From: Peteryoungia aggregata LMG 23059
Lineage (GTDB): Bacteria > Pseudomonadota > Alphaproteobacteria > Rhizobiales > Rhizobiaceae
Assembly (NCBI RefSeq): GCF_030814435.1
Contig: NZ_JAUSUW010000002.1
Span: 186,001-250,000, forward strand
DNA: 64,000 bases
Direction: 5' to 3'
Made by a program: the position numbers and the translations under genes. The notes under the pieces were generated by a model. That model made no database searches. It was not told where the DNA came from and saw only the letters and a list, made by a program, of their open reading frames with translations. Position 1 is the first letter of the stretch; every line of letters starts with the position of its first letter. Shown in pieces: positions 10,171-20,764 of this stretch.

Positions 10171-11352
10171 TCAAATGTTTTCGCCGACGGCATGGCCCGA
10201 GGCCCAGGCCCATTGAAAATTAAAGCCGCCGAGCCAACCGGTTACGTCAACGCATTCGCCGATGAAATAGAGCCCCGGCACGGATTTCGCCTGCATGGTG
10301 CGGCTGTCCAGGGCATCCGTATCCACACCGCCCAGGGTCACCTCGGCCGTGCGATAGCCTTCCGAGCCTGCCGGCTTGATCGGCCAGCGGCGGATCCTTT
10401 CGGCGAGCGAGGACAGCGCCTTGTCGGGCAGGTCGGCAAGCGAGCGTTCCAGTTTGGCCGTTTCCGCGAGATATTGGGCCAGCCGCTTGGGCAGATGCTG
10501 GGCGAGAACCGTCTGCACCTGCTGGCGACCATTTTCACGCTTGGCCGTCTTGAGCTGCTCGGCAAAATCCACCCCAGGTTCAAGCGAGAGGGTGACCTCG
10601 TCCCCTTCCCGCCAGTAGCTGGAGATCTGCAGGATCGCAGGGCCGGAAAGGCCTCGGTGGGTGAAAAGCAGTGCCTCGCGGAATCGGGTCTTGCCATGCG
10701 CGACATCCGCATCGATGGCGACGCCTGACAGTTCCGACAGTTCGCCCAGAAGATTGGGGTCCAGCGTCAGCGGAACGAGCGCCGGTCGGGTCTCGGTGAC
10801 AGGCAGACCGAATTGCTCGGCAATGCGATAGGCGAAGCCGGTGGCGCCCATTTTCGGGATCGATTTGCCACCACAGGCGACCACGAGGTTTTCGGCGATA
10901 ACAGGGCCTTCACTGGTCGACAGGCGGAAGCCGTCAGCGCCCTTACCCACCTCCGAGATCTCGCAGGAAAGCCTCAGATCGACATGCACAGCCCGCATCT
11001 CTTCGAGCAGCATGCGGATGATGTCCTTGGCGCTGTCGTCGCAGAACAGCTGGCCGAGGGTCTTTTCATGCCAGGCGATCCCGTGGCGATCGACCATGGC
11101 GATGAAATCTGATGGCGTGTAGCGGGCGAGCGCCGACTTGGCGAAATGCGGGTTCTGCGAAATGTAGTTCTTCGGCCCGGCATGGATATTGGTGAAGTTG
11201 CAGCGACCGCCGCCGGAGATGCGGATCTTCTCGCCGGGAGCCTTGGCATGGTCGAGGACGATGACCGACTTGCCGCGCCGGCCGGCGGTCAAAGCCGCCA
11301 TCATGCCGGCGGCACCGGCTCCGATGATCGCGACGTCGTACTTGCTGGCCAT
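10171..11352 (-). CDS. NAD(P)/FAD-dependent oxidoreductase, HI0933/BaiN family
   Basis: A 393-residue flavoprotein. The N-terminal Rossmann motif (VAIIGAGAAGMMAAL, residues about 6-20) is followed by the family-specific GEKIRISGGGRCNFTN at about 41-56. The C-terminal GLYFIGECVDVTGWLGGFN closes the FAD site. This is the HI0933-like (YhiN/BaiN) family, a conserved group of reductases whose physiological substrate is generally unknown. It is divergent from the glutamine-synthetase-like gene at 11475, with a 122-bp shared promoter gap. ATG 11352 is a good start. Confidence 0.9.
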   Translation of the reverse strand: MASKYDVAIIGAGAAGMMAALTAGRRGKSVIVLDHAKAPGEKIRISGGGRCNFTNIHAGPKNYISQNPHFAKSALARYTPSDFIAMVDRHGIAWHEKTLGQLFCDDSAKDIIRMLLEEMRAVHVDLRLSCEISEVGKGADGFRLSTSEGPVIAENLVVACGGKSIPKMGATGFAYRIAEQFGLPVTETRPALVPLTLDPNLLGELSELSGVAIDADVAHGKTRFREALLFTHRGLSGPAILQISSYWREGDEVTLSLEPGVDFAEQLKTAKRENGRQQVQTVLAQHLPKRLAQYLAETAKLERSLADLPDKALSSLAERIRRWPIKPAGSEGYRTAEVTLGGVDTDALDSRTMQAKSVPGLYFIGECVDVTGWLGGFNFQWAWASGHAVGENI

Positions 11353-11474
11353 GACACTGCTCCCGGGGATCCGTGGTCTGTCTCGACAAACTTATGATCA
11401 AAGTCAACGCGTCCCCCTCGCCAAAGCCCAAACTCCGGCTATGATGGCCAACATCAACAACCAACCGGTGAGAC

Positions 11475-12911
11475 ATGCCCGCGAAGAAGTCCATGCTGAG
11501 ACCCCAGAACGCGTCCTCCAAGAAAGCGGCTATCCCGCCGGATCCCGGATCGAAGCGCGGTGTCTCGAGCTGGAAGGAAGCGGCAACCTGGCTGCGGGCC
11601 CGCGGCATCGAAGACATCGAATGCATCACGCCCGACCTCGCCGGCGTTCCGCGCGGCAAGATGATGCCGTCGTCGAAGTTCACGTCGAACACGTCGCTGG
11701 CGCTTCCCTCGGCGCTCTACCGTCATACGATCTCGGGCGAATATCCTGATGAGACGGAGAACTTCCGCTACGAGCCGCGCGACAGCGACCTGAAGCTGCT
11801 CCCGGATCTTTCGACGCTGTCCGTCGTGCCGTGGGAGACCGATCCGACCGCCCAGGTGATCTGCGACATCGTCGATGTCGACGGCAAGAACGTCTCCTAT
11901 ACGCCGCGCAACGTTCTGAAAAACGTGCTGCGCCTCTATGACGAAAAGGGCTGGAAGCCGGTCGTCGCGCCTGAGATCGAGTTCTATCTCGTGGCGATGA
12001 ATGACGACCCGGACTATCCGCTGCATCCGCCGAAGGGCCGTTCCGGTCGCTCGATCATCGGTGGCCAGGGTTATTCGATCGCCGCCATCAACGAATTCGA
12101 CGAGTTGATCGACGACATCTACCACTTCTCGGAAAAGCAGGGGTTGGAGATCGATACCCTGATCCACGAGGAGGGACCGGCGCAGCTGGAAATCAACCTG
12201 CGCCACGGCAATCCGATCGAGCTTGCCGACCAGGTCTTCATGTTCAAGCGCACGATCCGCGAGGCGGCGCTCAAGCATGGCATCTATGCCACCTTCATGG
12301 CCAAGCCGATGCAGGGGCAGCCGGGATCCGCGATGCACATCCACCAGTCGGTGGTCGATGCCAAGACGGGCAAGAACGTGTTTTCCAACCCCGATGGCTC
12401 TGCCTCACGGGAGTTCTTCCACTTCATTGGCGGCATGCAGAAATACGTGCCGAGTTCGCTAGTGATGCTGGCGCCTTACGTGAACTCCTATCGCCGGCTA
12501 ACGCCTGACATGGCCGCCCCCGTCAACAATGCCTGGGGCTATGACAACCGCACGACGGCCTTCCGCGTGCCGGTTTCGGATGCCGCTGCACGGCGTGTCG
12601 AAAACCGTCTGCCGAGCTCGGATGCCAATCCCTATCTGGCGCTCGCGGCTTCACTCGCCTGCGGTTACCTTGGCATCATGAAGCAGATCGAACCGACGGC
12701 TGCGGCTGAAGGATCGGCGAATGAAGGGTCTGTCGACTTGCCGCGTGGCCTCTTGGAGGCAGTGGCACTTCTCGAGGGAGAAGCCGACTTCCACGAGGTC
12801 TTCGGGTCCGAATTCGTCGGTCTCTATGCCGGCGTGAAGCGCGGCGAGTTCGAGACCTTCATGCAGGTGATCAGCCCGTGGGAACGCGAATTCCTCCTGC
12901 TCAACGTATGA
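11475..12911 (+). CDS. Glutamine synthetase-like gamma-glutamyl-amine ligase (PuuA-type)
   Basis: A 478-residue member of the glutamine synthetase superfamily. The catalytic beta-barrel motifs are present: PAQLEINLRHGNP, SAMHIHQSVVD (ATP/ammonia-site region) and AWGYDNRTTAFRVP followed by RVENRLPSSDANPYLA. It lacks the adenylylation-loop features of GlnA. Together with the FAD oxidoreductase 13 nt downstream it resembles the PuuA/PuuB pair, in which PuuA joins glutamate to putrescine or another amine. The true amine substrate is not evident. The start is ATG 11475 (GGTGAG upstream); ATG 11493 is an alternative. Confidence 0.88.
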   Translation: MPAKKSMLRPQNASSKKAAIPPDPGSKRGVSSWKEAATWLRARGIEDIECITPDLAGVPRGKMMPSSKFTSNTSLALPSALYRHTISGEYPDETENFRYEPRDSDLKLLPDLSTLSVVPWETDPTAQVICDIVDVDGKNVSYTPRNVLKNVLRLYDEKGWKPVVAPEIEFYLVAMNDDPDYPLHPPKGRSGRSIIGGQGYSIAAINEFDELIDDIYHFSEKQGLEIDTLIHEEGPAQLEINLRHGNPIELADQVFMFKRTIREAALKHGIYATFMAKPMQGQPGSAMHIHQSVVDAKTGKNVFSNPDGSASREFFHFIGGMQKYVPSSLVMLAPYVNSYRRLTPDMAAPVNNAWGYDNRTTAFRVPVSDAAARRVENRLPSSDANPYLALAASLACGYLGIMKQIEPTAAAEGSANEGSVDLPRGLLEAVALLEGEADFHEVFGSEFVGLYAGVKRGEFETFMQVISPWEREFLLLNV

Positions 12912-12924
12912 GGATAGCAATCCG

Positions 12925-14211
12925 ATGACATGGCAAAGCCCGATTGCGCCGGGAATTTCCTGGTATCAGGCGAGCGTCGGCGAGCGGCCGGAGTATCCGG
13001 CCCTCGACGGCTCTGTCACCGCTGACGTCGCGATCATCGGCGGCGGCTTCACAGGACTGCAGGCGGCCTACAATCTCGCGCGTCTCGGAGTCTCCGTTGT
13101 TCTCATCGAGGGCGGTCGTTTCGGTGACGGAGCATCGGGGCGCAATGGCGGCCAACTCGGCACAGGCCAGCGAGCCTGGCCGGCGGAACTTGAGGCCGAA
13201 CTCGGTTTCGAGCGGTCGAAGGCGCTGTTCGACCTGGCGGAGAACGCGAAGCACTATCTGCTCGACTTCGCCGAACAGCACGGCATCGACATCGACTATC
13301 TCCCCGGGCAGATGAATGTCGCGCACAAACGCGGCTGGGAATCCGACTATCGGAAAGATGCCGAGGTCATGGCATATCGCTACGGCTATCCGCATGTCTC
13401 CTTCATGGACCGGGAGGAAACGCATGAACGCATCGGCTCGACCCGTTATCACTACGGCGTTCGCGACACCGGCACCGGGCATATCCATCCGCTGAAGCTG
13501 CTGGTTGGTCTGGCGAAGGTCGCGGCAGCGGCCGGGGCTCGTATCCACGAGATGACGTCGGCAAGCGCGATCCGTCAGGCTGGTGGCAAGACTGTCATCG
13601 ATACGCCGAAGGGCACGATCACGGCGGACCGCGCGCTGATCGCAACCAATGCCTATATCGGCAATCTGGAGCCTGTGACGGCAGCCCATGTGATGCCGAT
13701 CCGATCCTTCATCGGCGCCACGGAACCGCTCGACCGCTTTCCGCAGGTGCTGAAGGGCTCCGAGGCAGTCGCCGACAGCCGGTTCGTGGTGCGCTATTTC
13801 CGCAAGAGCCGGGACGGACGGTTGCTGTTTGGCGGGCGCGAGGCCTATACGGCCGACAGCCCGCGCAACATCTCCACCCATATCCGCCGGCAGATCGCGG
13901 AGATCTATCCTGATCTCAAGGACATCGAGATTACCCACGGCTGGGGTGGCTCGGTTGGCATCACCCTGCCGCGCAAGCCATTTTCCCGGGACGTGATGCC
14001 GGGTGTGACCTCACTTGCGGGTTATTCCGGACACGGCGTGATGCTCTCCAACTATTCCGGCAAGATGTATGCAGACACGGTGGCTGGCAATGCGCGGGAA
14101 CTCGATCTGTTGAAGGACCTGAAGATCCCACCCTTCCCCGGAGGGGCCCGCTTGCGCAAGCCGCTGCTCTTCCTGGCGCTGACCTGGTACGCGCTTCGGG
14201 ACAGGTTCTGA
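12925..14211 (+). CDS. FAD-dependent oxidoreductase, PuuB/DadA-like
   Basis: A 428-residue D-amino-acid-oxidase-fold flavoenzyme. The FAD-binding Rossmann motif VAIIGGGFTGLQAAYNLARL lies at about residues 35-54, and DGASGRNGGQLGTGQRAW at about 70 is typical of gamma-glutamylputrescine oxidases. The C-terminal GGSVGITLPRKP and GYSGHGVMLSNYSGK segments complete the fold. It begins 13 nt after the PuuA-like gene, so the two form an operon that likely oxidises the glutamylated amine to an aldehyde plus ammonia and hydrogen peroxide. The substrate is inferred from the pairing only. Confidence 0.88.
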   Translation: MTWQSPIAPGISWYQASVGERPEYPALDGSVTADVAIIGGGFTGLQAAYNLARLGVSVVLIEGGRFGDGASGRNGGQLGTGQRAWPAELEAELGFERSKALFDLAENAKHYLLDFAEQHGIDIDYLPGQMNVAHKRGWESDYRKDAEVMAYRYGYPHVSFMDREETHERIGSTRYHYGVRDTGTGHIHPLKLLVGLAKVAAAAGARIHEMTSASAIRQAGGKTVIDTPKGTITADRALIATNAYIGNLEPVTAAHVMPIRSFIGATEPLDRFPQVLKGSEAVADSRFVVRYFRKSRDGRLLFGGREAYTADSPRNISTHIRRQIAEIYPDLKDIEITHGWGGSVGITLPRKPFSRDVMPGVTSLAGYSGHGVMLSNYSGKMYADTVAGNARELDLLKDLKIPPFPGGARLRKPLLFLALTWYALRDRF

Positions 14212-14318
14212 CCTTGCATATCCTCGCCGACATCCGCTAATGCGCGTTGCCGGCAGGTGTGTTCCATTGTCGCAGAACACGCTTTGTTCATCCTTCTCGC
14301 GACACGGAACGACAAAAT

Positions 14319-14342
14319 CCACCCCATCGGGGTGGCTTTTTT
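14319..14342 (+). terminator. Rho-independent terminator
   Basis: CCACCCC (14319-14325), loop ATC and GGGGTGG (14329-14335) are followed by C and a run of seven T. It ends the puuA/puuB-like operon about 50 bp before zwf. Confidence 0.9.
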
Positions 14343-14395
14343 AAATCGATTAGATTAGAACCGGTCCAACCAAATTGCCGAACGAGAGATGCCGC

Positions 14396-15868
14396 ATGAG
14401 CAGCCAGATCATCCCCGTTGAACCCTTTGATTACGTCGTCTTCGGCGGCACCGGCGACCTGGCCGAGCGCAAGCTTCTGCCGGCGCTGTTTCACCGCCAG
14501 CTGGCCGGCCAGCTGACCGAGCCGACCCGCATCATCGGTGCGTCCCGTACCGCTATGTCCAACGAGGACTATCGCAAGTTCACCCTCGAGGCATTGCAGG
14601 AACATCTGAAGGCTGAGGAGCTGGAAGAAAACGAAGTCGCAAAGTTCCTCCAGCGCGTCCACTATGTCTCGGTCGATGCGAAGTCGGACCAGGGTTGGGA
14701 AGACTTAAAGAAGCTGCTCGACCAGGGCAAAGACATCGTTCGCGCCTTTTATCTCGCCGTCTCGCCGTCGATCTTCGGCGACATCGCCGACAAGATCCGT
14801 GACCACAAGCTGATCACCAAGTCGACCCGCATCGTCGTCGAAAAGCCGATCGGCCGTGACCTCGCCTCGGCGCAGATCCTCAACGACACGATCGGCAAGG
14901 TGTTCAAGGAAGAGCAGATCTTCCGCATCGACCACTATCTCGGCAAGGAGACGGTGCAGAACCTGATGGCGCTGCGCTTCGCCAACGCGCTTTACGAACC
15001 GCTGTGGAACTCCGCCCATATCGACCATGTGCAGATCACGGTTGCCGAATCCGTCGGTCTCGAAGGCCGCGTCACCTATTACGACAAGGCGGGCGCGCTG
15101 CGTGACATGGTTCAGAACCATATCCTGCAGCTGCTGTGCCTCGTCGCCATGGAAGCCCCCTTCTCGATGGATGCCGAGGGCGTGCGCGACGAGAAGCTCA
15201 AGGTGCTGCGCTCGCTGAAGCCGATCACCGAGGCGAATGTCGAAAAGCTTACCGTGCGCGGACAGTATCGCGCTGGCGCCTCTGCCGGCGGTGCCGTCAA
15301 CGGCTATCAGGAAGAACTGGGCTCGGCCTCCGACACGGAAACCTTCGTAGCGATCAAGGCCGAGATCAACAACTGGCGCTGGGCCGGCGTTCCCTTCTAC
15401 CTGCGCACGGGCAAGCGTCTGGCGACCCGCATGTCGGAAATCGTCATCGCCTTCAAGCCGATCCCGCATTCGATCTTCGGCGATGCTGCCGGTCGTATCG
15501 AGGCCAACAAGCTCGTCATCCGCCTGCAGCCGGACGAAGGCGTCAAGCAGTGGCTGATGATCAAGGATCCGGGTCCGGGCGGCATGCGCCTGCGCCACGT
15601 CTCGCTCGACATGAGCTTTGCCCAAGCCTTCGACGTGCGCAATCCTGACGCTTACGAGCGTCTGCTGATGGACGTCATCCGTTCGAACCAGACGCTGTTC
15701 ATGCGCCGCGACGAAGTAGAGGCGGCGTGGAAGTGGTGCGACCCGATCCTGAAAGCCTGGGAAGAGATCGGCCAGAAGGCTCAAGGTTACACCTCCGGCA
15801 CCTGGGGTCCGAGCCAGGCCATCGCACTCATCGAGCGTGACGGCCGTACCTGGCACGAAAACGACTGA
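14396..15868 (+). CDS. zwf: Glucose-6-phosphate 1-dehydrogenase
   Basis: A 490-residue cytosolic enzyme oxidising glucose-6-phosphate to 6-phosphogluconolactone with NADP+. VVFGGTGDLAERKLLPALF near the N-terminus is the dinucleotide-binding motif. RIDHYLGKETVQNLM at about residues 177-191 is the active-site signature with the substrate-binding Lys and the catalytic His region. EKPIGRD lies between them. ATG 14396 was chosen because its product starts as in homologues; an upstream ATG at 14375 only adds seven residues. It is first gene of zwf-pgl-edd, the upper Entner-Doudoroff pathway, the main sugar route in rhizobia. Confidence 0.97.
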   Translation: MSSQIIPVEPFDYVVFGGTGDLAERKLLPALFHRQLAGQLTEPTRIIGASRTAMSNEDYRKFTLEALQEHLKAEELEENEVAKFLQRVHYVSVDAKSDQGWEDLKKLLDQGKDIVRAFYLAVSPSIFGDIADKIRDHKLITKSTRIVVEKPIGRDLASAQILNDTIGKVFKEEQIFRIDHYLGKETVQNLMALRFANALYEPLWNSAHIDHVQITVAESVGLEGRVTYYDKAGALRDMVQNHILQLLCLVAMEAPFSMDAEGVRDEKLKVLRSLKPITEANVEKLTVRGQYRAGASAGGAVNGYQEELGSASDTETFVAIKAEINNWRWAGVPFYLRTGKRLATRMSEIVIAFKPIPHSIFGDAAGRIEANKLVIRLQPDEGVKQWLMIKDPGPGGMRLRHVSLDMSFAQAFDVRNPDAYERLLMDVIRSNQTLFMRRDEVEAAWKWCDPILKAWEEIGQKAQGYTSGTWGPSQAIALIERDGRTWHEND

Positions 15869-15879
15869 GGCCGGGGTCT

Positions 15880-16578
15880 ATGGCGCATCAGATGAAGACA
15901 TTCGAAAGCGGAGCTGCCCTTGCGGCTGGCCTCGCTGATACGGTCGCTTCGGCCTTGTCCGCAGCGATTGCACGAAGCGGCGAAGCGACGCTTGCCGTCT
16001 CTGGCGGCTCGACGCCCAAGGCTTTCTTCGAGGCTCTGTCGACAGGAGCTCTCGACTGGGCCAAAGTGAAGGTGACGCTGGTCGACGAACGTTTCGTGCC
16101 CGAAGACAATCCGCGTTCGAACCATTTGCTGGTGAAGACGCATCTTCTGAAGAATGCCGCGGCGGCCGCCCAATTCGTGCCGCTCTACCGCCCGGAAGCG
16201 ACGATCGAGGAGGCTGCGAAAACGGCATCCGGGATCGTGCCGGGCATGAGCCAACCCTTCGACGTGGCGATCCTCGGCATGGGGACGGATGGGCATACGG
16301 CCTCCTTCTTCCCCGGCGGCGATCATCTTGCCGCAGCGCTTGATCTTTCGCTGCCGCGCCGTGTCATGACCATGGAAGCGCCGGGGGCGGGCGAGGCTCG
16401 CCTCACCCTCTCGTTCTCCGCACTTCACGATGCCGGCCTGCTGGTCGTGCATATCGAGGGCGGCGAAAAGAAAGCCGTGCTGGACCAGGCGCTCGCCGGT
16501 GACGACGAGCAGGACATGCCGATCCGGGCTGTTCTTGAACGGGCTCGGACCACACCCGACATCTACTGGGCGCCCTAA
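15880..16578 (+). CDS. pgl: 6-phosphogluconolactonase
   Basis: A 232-residue enzyme that hydrolyses 6-phosphogluconolactone to 6-phosphogluconate, the step after Zwf. Family motifs are present: LAVSGGSTPKAFFEAL (residues about 34-49), VTLVDERFVPEDNPRSNH (about 65-82) and ILGMGTDGHTASFFPGG (about 129-145), which contribute phosphate-binding and catalytic His residues. It starts 12 nt after the zwf stop, so it is cotranscribed. A second in-frame ATG at 15892 is a possible start. Length is normal for the family. Confidence 0.95.
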   Translation: MAHQMKTFESGAALAAGLADTVASALSAAIARSGEATLAVSGGSTPKAFFEALSTGALDWAKVKVTLVDERFVPEDNPRSNHLLVKTHLLKNAAAAAQFVPLYRPEATIEEAAKTASGIVPGMSQPFDVAILGMGTDGHTASFFPGGDHLAAALDLSLPRRVMTMEAPGAGEARLTLSFSALHDAGLLVVHIEGGEKKAVLDQALAGDDEQDMPIRAVLERARTTPDIYWAP

Positions 16579-16700
16579 GGGAGAGCCCTCGCCTGCCGGG
16601 GCGTTTCGGCAGGTGATGCGCATAAGACGAGTTTCCCGGCCTGACAGGCCTTTGCGCGATGTGCGCCTCAGCGCCCGCGCCAGATGAGGAGCCATATCCG

Positions 16701-18518
16701 ATGAGTGCAGACCACCGTATTGAAGCCATCACCAAGCGGATTGTCGAGCGATCGAAGCCGACCCGCGAAGTCTATCTTGACCGCACACGCCGGGCGATCT
16801 CCAAGGGCGTGCATCGTTCGACGCTGTCCTGCGGCAACCTCGCCCATGGCTTCGCCGTCTGTTCCCCCAAGGACAAGGAAGCCCTGGCCGGCGACGTGGT
16901 GCCGAACCTCGGCATCATTACGGCCTATAACGACATGCTCTCTGCTCATCAGCCCTTCGAGACCTATCCTGCACTGATCCGCCAGGCGGCTTCCGAAGCG
17001 GGCGGCGTGGCGCAGGTCGCAGGCGGGGTTCCCGCCATGTGTGACGGTGTCACCCAGGGCCAGCCCGGCATGGAACTCTCGCTCTTCTCGCGCGATGCAA
17101 TTGCCATGGCTGCCGCCGTCGGGCTCAGCCACAACATGTTCGATGCGGCCGTCTATCTCGGCGTCTGCGACAAGATCGTGCCGGGCCTGATGATCGCAGC
17201 CCTGACCTTCGGTCATCTGCCGTCGATCTTCGTGCCCGCCGGACCGATGACCTCTGGCCTGCCGAACGACGAGAAGTCGCGCATCCGCCAGCTCTATGCC
17301 GAGGGCAAGGTCGGCCGCGCCGAATTGCTCGAAGCGGAATCCAAATCCTATCACGGCCCTGGCACCTGCACCTTCTACGGCACGGCCAATTCCAACCAGA
17401 TGCTGATGGAGATCATGGGCTTCCACCTGCCCGGCGCCTCATTCATCAATCCGGGCACGCCGCTGCGCGATGCCATGACCAAGGAAGCGACAAAGCGGGC
17501 GCTCGCCATCACCGCCCTTGGCAACGAGTTCACGCCCGCCGGCGAGATGATCGACGAGCGTTCGATCGTCAACGGCGTCGTTGGCCTGCACGCAACTGGC
17601 GGCTCGACCAACCACACTATCCACCTGATCGCCATGGCGCGTGCCGGCGGCATCCAGCTTACCTGGCAGGATATATCGGAACTGTCCGACATCGTGCCGC
17701 TGCTCGCCCGCGTCTATCCGAACGGGCTTGCCGACGTGAACCACTTCCACGCGGCCGGCGGCATGGGCTTCCTGATCAAGCAACTGCTCAAGGCCGGCTA
17801 TGTGCATGACGATGTGCGCACGGTCTTCGGCCAGGGTCTTGCCGCCTACACGATCGACCCCAAGCTTGCCGACGACGGCACCGTGCATCGCGAGCCGGCA
17901 GCGGAGGTGAGCGGCGATCCGAAGGTTCTGACGACCATCGACAAGCCGTTCCAGGCCAATGGCGGCTTGAAGATGCTGACCGGCAATCTCGGCAAGGCGG
18001 TCATCAAGATTTCGGCGGTCAAGCCGGAGCGCCATGTCGTCGAAGCCCCCGCGATCGTCTTCAACGATCAGCAGGCGCTGCAGGACGCCTTCAAGGCCGG
18101 CAAGCTGGAGAAGGACTTCGTCGCCGTCGTGCGCTTCCAGGGTCCGAAGGCCAACGGCATGCCGGAGCTGCATCGCCTCACGCCGCCGCTCGGCGTGCTT
18201 CAGGATCGCGGTTTCAAGGTGGCTCTCGTCACGGACGGTCGCATGTCCGGCGCATCGGGCAAGATCCCGGCAGCGATCCACCTGACGCCCGAGGCGGTCG
18301 ATGGCGGCGCGATTGCCAAGATCAAGGACGGTGACATGGTTCGTCTGGATGCCGTGGCCGGGACGCTTGAGGTCCTGGTCGATGCCGCCGAGTTTGATGC
18401 CCGGCCACTGGCGACCACCAATCTCGACGACAATGAGTTCGGCATGGGTCGTGAACTCTTTGCAAGCTTCCGCCGAATCTCCGGGCCTGCCGATCAGGGC
18501 GCCAGCGTTCTTTTCTGA
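16701..18518 (+). CDS. edd: Phosphogluconate dehydratase
   Basis: A 605-residue iron-sulfur dehydratase of the IlvD/Edd family that converts 6-phosphogluconate to 2-keto-3-deoxy-6-phosphogluconate. [20 protein letters not shown] with a cluster Cys lies at about residues 153-172. [18 protein letters not shown] is at about 295-312 and [19 protein letters not shown] near 515. Additional Cys residues ([19 protein letters not shown]) also fit. The start ATG 16701 follows GAGGAG at normal spacing; the frame extends upstream to 16659 without family similarity. It is the last gene of zwf-pgl-edd, 122 bp after pgl. The partner aldolase gene eda is not in the window. Confidence 0.96.
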   Translation: MSADHRIEAITKRIVERSKPTREVYLDRTRRAISKGVHRSTLSCGNLAHGFAVCSPKDKEALAGDVVPNLGIITAYNDMLSAHQPFETYPALIRQAASEAGGVAQVAGGVPAMCDGVTQGQPGMELSLFSRDAIAMAAAVGLSHNMFDAAVYLGVCDKIVPGLMIAALTFGHLPSIFVPAGPMTSGLPNDEKSRIRQLYAEGKVGRAELLEAESKSYHGPGTCTFYGTANSNQMLMEIMGFHLPGASFINPGTPLRDAMTKEATKRALAITALGNEFTPAGEMIDERSIVNGVVGLHATGGSTNHTIHLIAMARAGGIQLTWQDISELSDIVPLLARVYPNGLADVNHFHAAGGMGFLIKQLLKAGYVHDDVRTVFGQGLAAYTIDPKLADDGTVHREPAAEVSGDPKVLTTIDKPFQANGGLKMLTGNLGKAVIKISAVKPERHVVEAPAIVFNDQQALQDAFKAGKLEKDFVAVVRFQGPKANGMPELHRLTPPLGVLQDRGFKVALVTDGRMSGASGKIPAAIHLTPEAVDGGAIAKIKDGDMVRLDAVAGTLEVLVDAAEFDARPLATTNLDDNEFGMGRELFASFRRISGPADQGASVLF

Positions 18519-18545
18519 GGCGCGGACGAGAGATACCACGACAAA

Positions 18546-18571
18546 GGCCGCGAGCGATCGCGGCCTTTTTT
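18546..18571 (+). terminator. Rho-independent terminator of zwf-pgl-edd
   Basis: GGCCGCGA (18546-18553) pairs with TCGCGGCC (18558-18565) around a GCGA loop, followed by six T. It lies 27 bp after the edd stop. Confidence 0.92.
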
Positions 18572-18795
18572 GTTGGACATGCTGCGCCCGAAACCTTGGC
18601 TGAAGGCCAAGTCGACAACTGCGAAATTAATATAATATATACTTCTAATTTTATATATATTGAAAATAAAATTCGTTCTGAATCACCAAGCTATTCACAG
18701 TTCGGCAAAATGGGGCGATCACCCTGCTGCTTGTCTACCTTCGACTGCTCTGCGCACGGAGCAAACTGTGGAAGCTCGACCAAAGGACCAAAACC
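18572..18795 (+). promoter_or_regulatory. AT-rich leader/promoter region of the soluble chemoreceptor
   Basis: This gap holds an unusually AT-rich block at about 18622-18675 (many TATA/ATAT steps) in an otherwise GC-rich genome, and then AAAGGA about 10 nt before the start codon at 18796. It is likely the promoter and untranslated leader of the chemoreceptor. I see no gene in it. Confidence 0.4.
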
Positions 18796-20592
18796 ATGTT
18801 CGGCACATCCTCTCACAATCGCGCCCAGCTGCAGTCACTGGAATTGATCACCGCAAACATCATGATTGCGGACGACAAGCTCAACATCCGCTACATGAAC
18901 TCGGCCGCCAAGGATCTGCTCAAGGAAGCGGAGAGTGACCTCAAGAAGGAGTTACCCCGTTTCGACTTCAACAAGTTGATCGGCAGCAACATCGACATCT
19001 TTCACAAGGATCCAAGGCATCAGCGCAACATGCTGGCCAGCCTGAAAGACCAGCACAAAGCGACAATCTGGGTGGGGCACCGAGCCTTTGATCTGATCGT
19101 GACCCCGTTGAAGAACGGCACCACGACGACCGGCTTCGTGGTGGAATGGGCGAACGCCAAAGAACGTCTGCAAAATCTCGACTATACGAACCAGATGGCC
19201 GCGATCAGCCGTGTGCAGGCAATCATCGAGTTTACACCCCAGGGCGAGGTGGTCTCGGCGAACCAGAACTTCCTCGATGCCCTCGGTTACCGGATGGAGG
19301 AAATCAAGGGCAAGCCTCACAGCATGTTCGTGGATGCCGACTATGCGCGCAGCCCCGACTATGAGGCGTTCTGGACGCAGCTCAGGGCCGGCAAGTTCCA
19401 GGCTGCGGAGTTCACCCGCTATGGCAAGGGCGGCAAGAAGGTCGTGATCAATGCGTCCTACAATCCGATTCTTGACGATCGCGGGCGCGTGACCAAGGTG
19501 GTGAAGTATGCAACCGATGTGACCGAGCGCGTGAATGCGGTGGACACAATCGGCGGGGCACTGAGCCGGCTGGCGAATGGTGATGTGAGCTTTATACTCG
19601 ACAAGGCCTTCGCGCCCGACTTCGAAGCGCTGCGCACAAATCTGAATGAGGCCGTCTCGCAGCTGGCATCAACCCTCGGCGCGGTTGCCCGCTCGACCGA
19701 CCAGATCGACAGCGGCAGCCGAGAGATCAGTTCGAGTGCCGAGGATCTCTCCAAGCGTACGGAGCAGCAGGCAGCGTCGCTTGAAGAAACGGCTGCGGCG
19801 CTGGACCAGATCACCGTCAACGTCAACAATGCCTCGAAGCGGGCAGAGGAAGCCCGCCACGCGACCCAGGCCGCCGACACCAGCGCCACACGATCCGGCC
19901 AGATTGTCGCAGAGGCCGTCGGGGCCATGGCGCGGATCGAGCAGTCTTCGAACCAGATCTCCAACATCATTGGCGTCATCGATGAAATCGCCTTTCAGAC
20001 GAATCTGCTTGCACTCAATGCCGGCGTCGAGGCGGCCCGTGCCGGCGAAGCCGGCAAAGGCTTTGCCGTTGTTGCCCAGGAAGTGCGCGAACTGGCGCAG
20101 CGATCAGCCCAGGCAGCAAAGGAGATCAAGGACCTGATCCGCAACTCGTCGGAAGAGGTTAAGAATGGAGTAAAACTGGTCAGCGAGACCGGCGAGGCCC
20201 TGAGGACAATCCAGGACAACATCGTGGCGGTAAACGATCACATGCAGGCCATTGCCAGCTCCGCGCGCGAACAGGCCACCGGCCTGTCCGAGGTGAATTC
20301 GGCGGTCAACCAGATGGATCAGGTCACGCAGCAGAACGCCGCGATGGTCGAAGAATCGAATGCGGCGAGCGCGACATTGGCGAACGAAACGCAACGCCTG
20401 CGCCAGTTCATTTCCCGCTTCACGCTCGGCAAGCATTACAGCGGCAAGCTCGCACCTGCCGCTGCAAGCCACGCCGCGCCGCGGGTCGCCACACCCGCCG
20501 CACCAACGAGCGCGCCGCAGCGAGCGCCGGCGCGTCCGGCGCCAGCGCTCGGAAACGCTGCCATCAAGCAGGACGAATGGCAGGAGTTCTAA
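18796..20592 (+). CDS. Soluble PAS-domain methyl-accepting chemotaxis protein with CheR-docking tail
   Basis: A 598-residue chemoreceptor without membrane segments. Two PAS-like domains lie at about residues 10-115 ([18 protein letters not shown]) and 130-245 ([20 protein letters not shown]). A HAMP-like connector ([20 protein letters not shown]) and an MCP signalling domain with the tip [20 protein letters not shown] follow. A flexible Ala/Pro-rich linker (about 545-590) leads to the C-terminal sequence DEWQEF, which fits the xWxxF pentapeptide that docks CheR/CheB. PAS domains suggest sensing of an internal redox, oxygen or small-molecule cue; the cofactor is not evident. It is transcribed alone and ended by the hairpin at 20765. 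Confidence 0.93.
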   Translation: MFGTSSHNRAQLQSLELITANIMIADDKLNIRYMNSAAKDLLKEAESDLKKELPRFDFNKLIGSNIDIFHKDPRHQRNMLASLKDQHKATIWVGHRAFDLIVTPLKNGTTTTGFVVEWANAKERLQNLDYTNQMAAISRVQAIIEFTPQGEVVSANQNFLDALGYRMEEIKGKPHSMFVDADYARSPDYEAFWTQLRAGKFQAAEFTRYGKGGKKVVINASYNPILDDRGRVTKVVKYATDVTERVNAVDTIGGALSRLANGDVSFILDKAFAPDFEALRTNLNEAVSQLASTLGAVARSTDQIDSGSREISSSAEDLSKRTEQQAASLEETAAALDQITVNVNNASKRAEEARHATQAADTSATRSGQIVAEAVGAMARIEQSSNQISNIIGVIDEIAFQTNLLALNAGVEAARAGEAGKGFAVVAQEVRELAQRSAQAAKEIKDLIRNSSEEVKNGVKLVSETGEALRTIQDNIVAVNDHMQAIASSAREQATGLSEVNSAVNQMDQVTQQNAAMVEESNAASATLANETQRLRQFISRFTLGKHYSGKLAPAAASHAAPRVATPAAPTSAPQRAPARPAPALGNAAIKQDEWQEF

Positions 20593-20764
20593 GACACGGA
20601 CCTGTCGCGCGCCTTCCCCAGCGAACCTGAAAACGGGAGCTGTGAGGAAGGCGGCTGACATCAATGCAGCACCTGCGGCGATGATGTCACCCACGCTGAT
20701 CCGGGTCATTCAGACCACACGGACCATGGCAATTGCAGCCAGCGTCCAATGGACAGGAAGAAAG

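Noticed and set aside
14212..14395. tRNA-like sequence before zwf
   Set aside because: No cloverleaf or CCA end could be drawn; the only structure there is the terminator at 14319-14342.
20104..20709. Minus-strand frame overlapping the end of the soluble chemoreceptor (201 codons)
   Set aside because: Its first 35 residues look like a membrane segment, but most of the frame is antisense to the MCP C-terminus and it has no clear ribosome-binding site.
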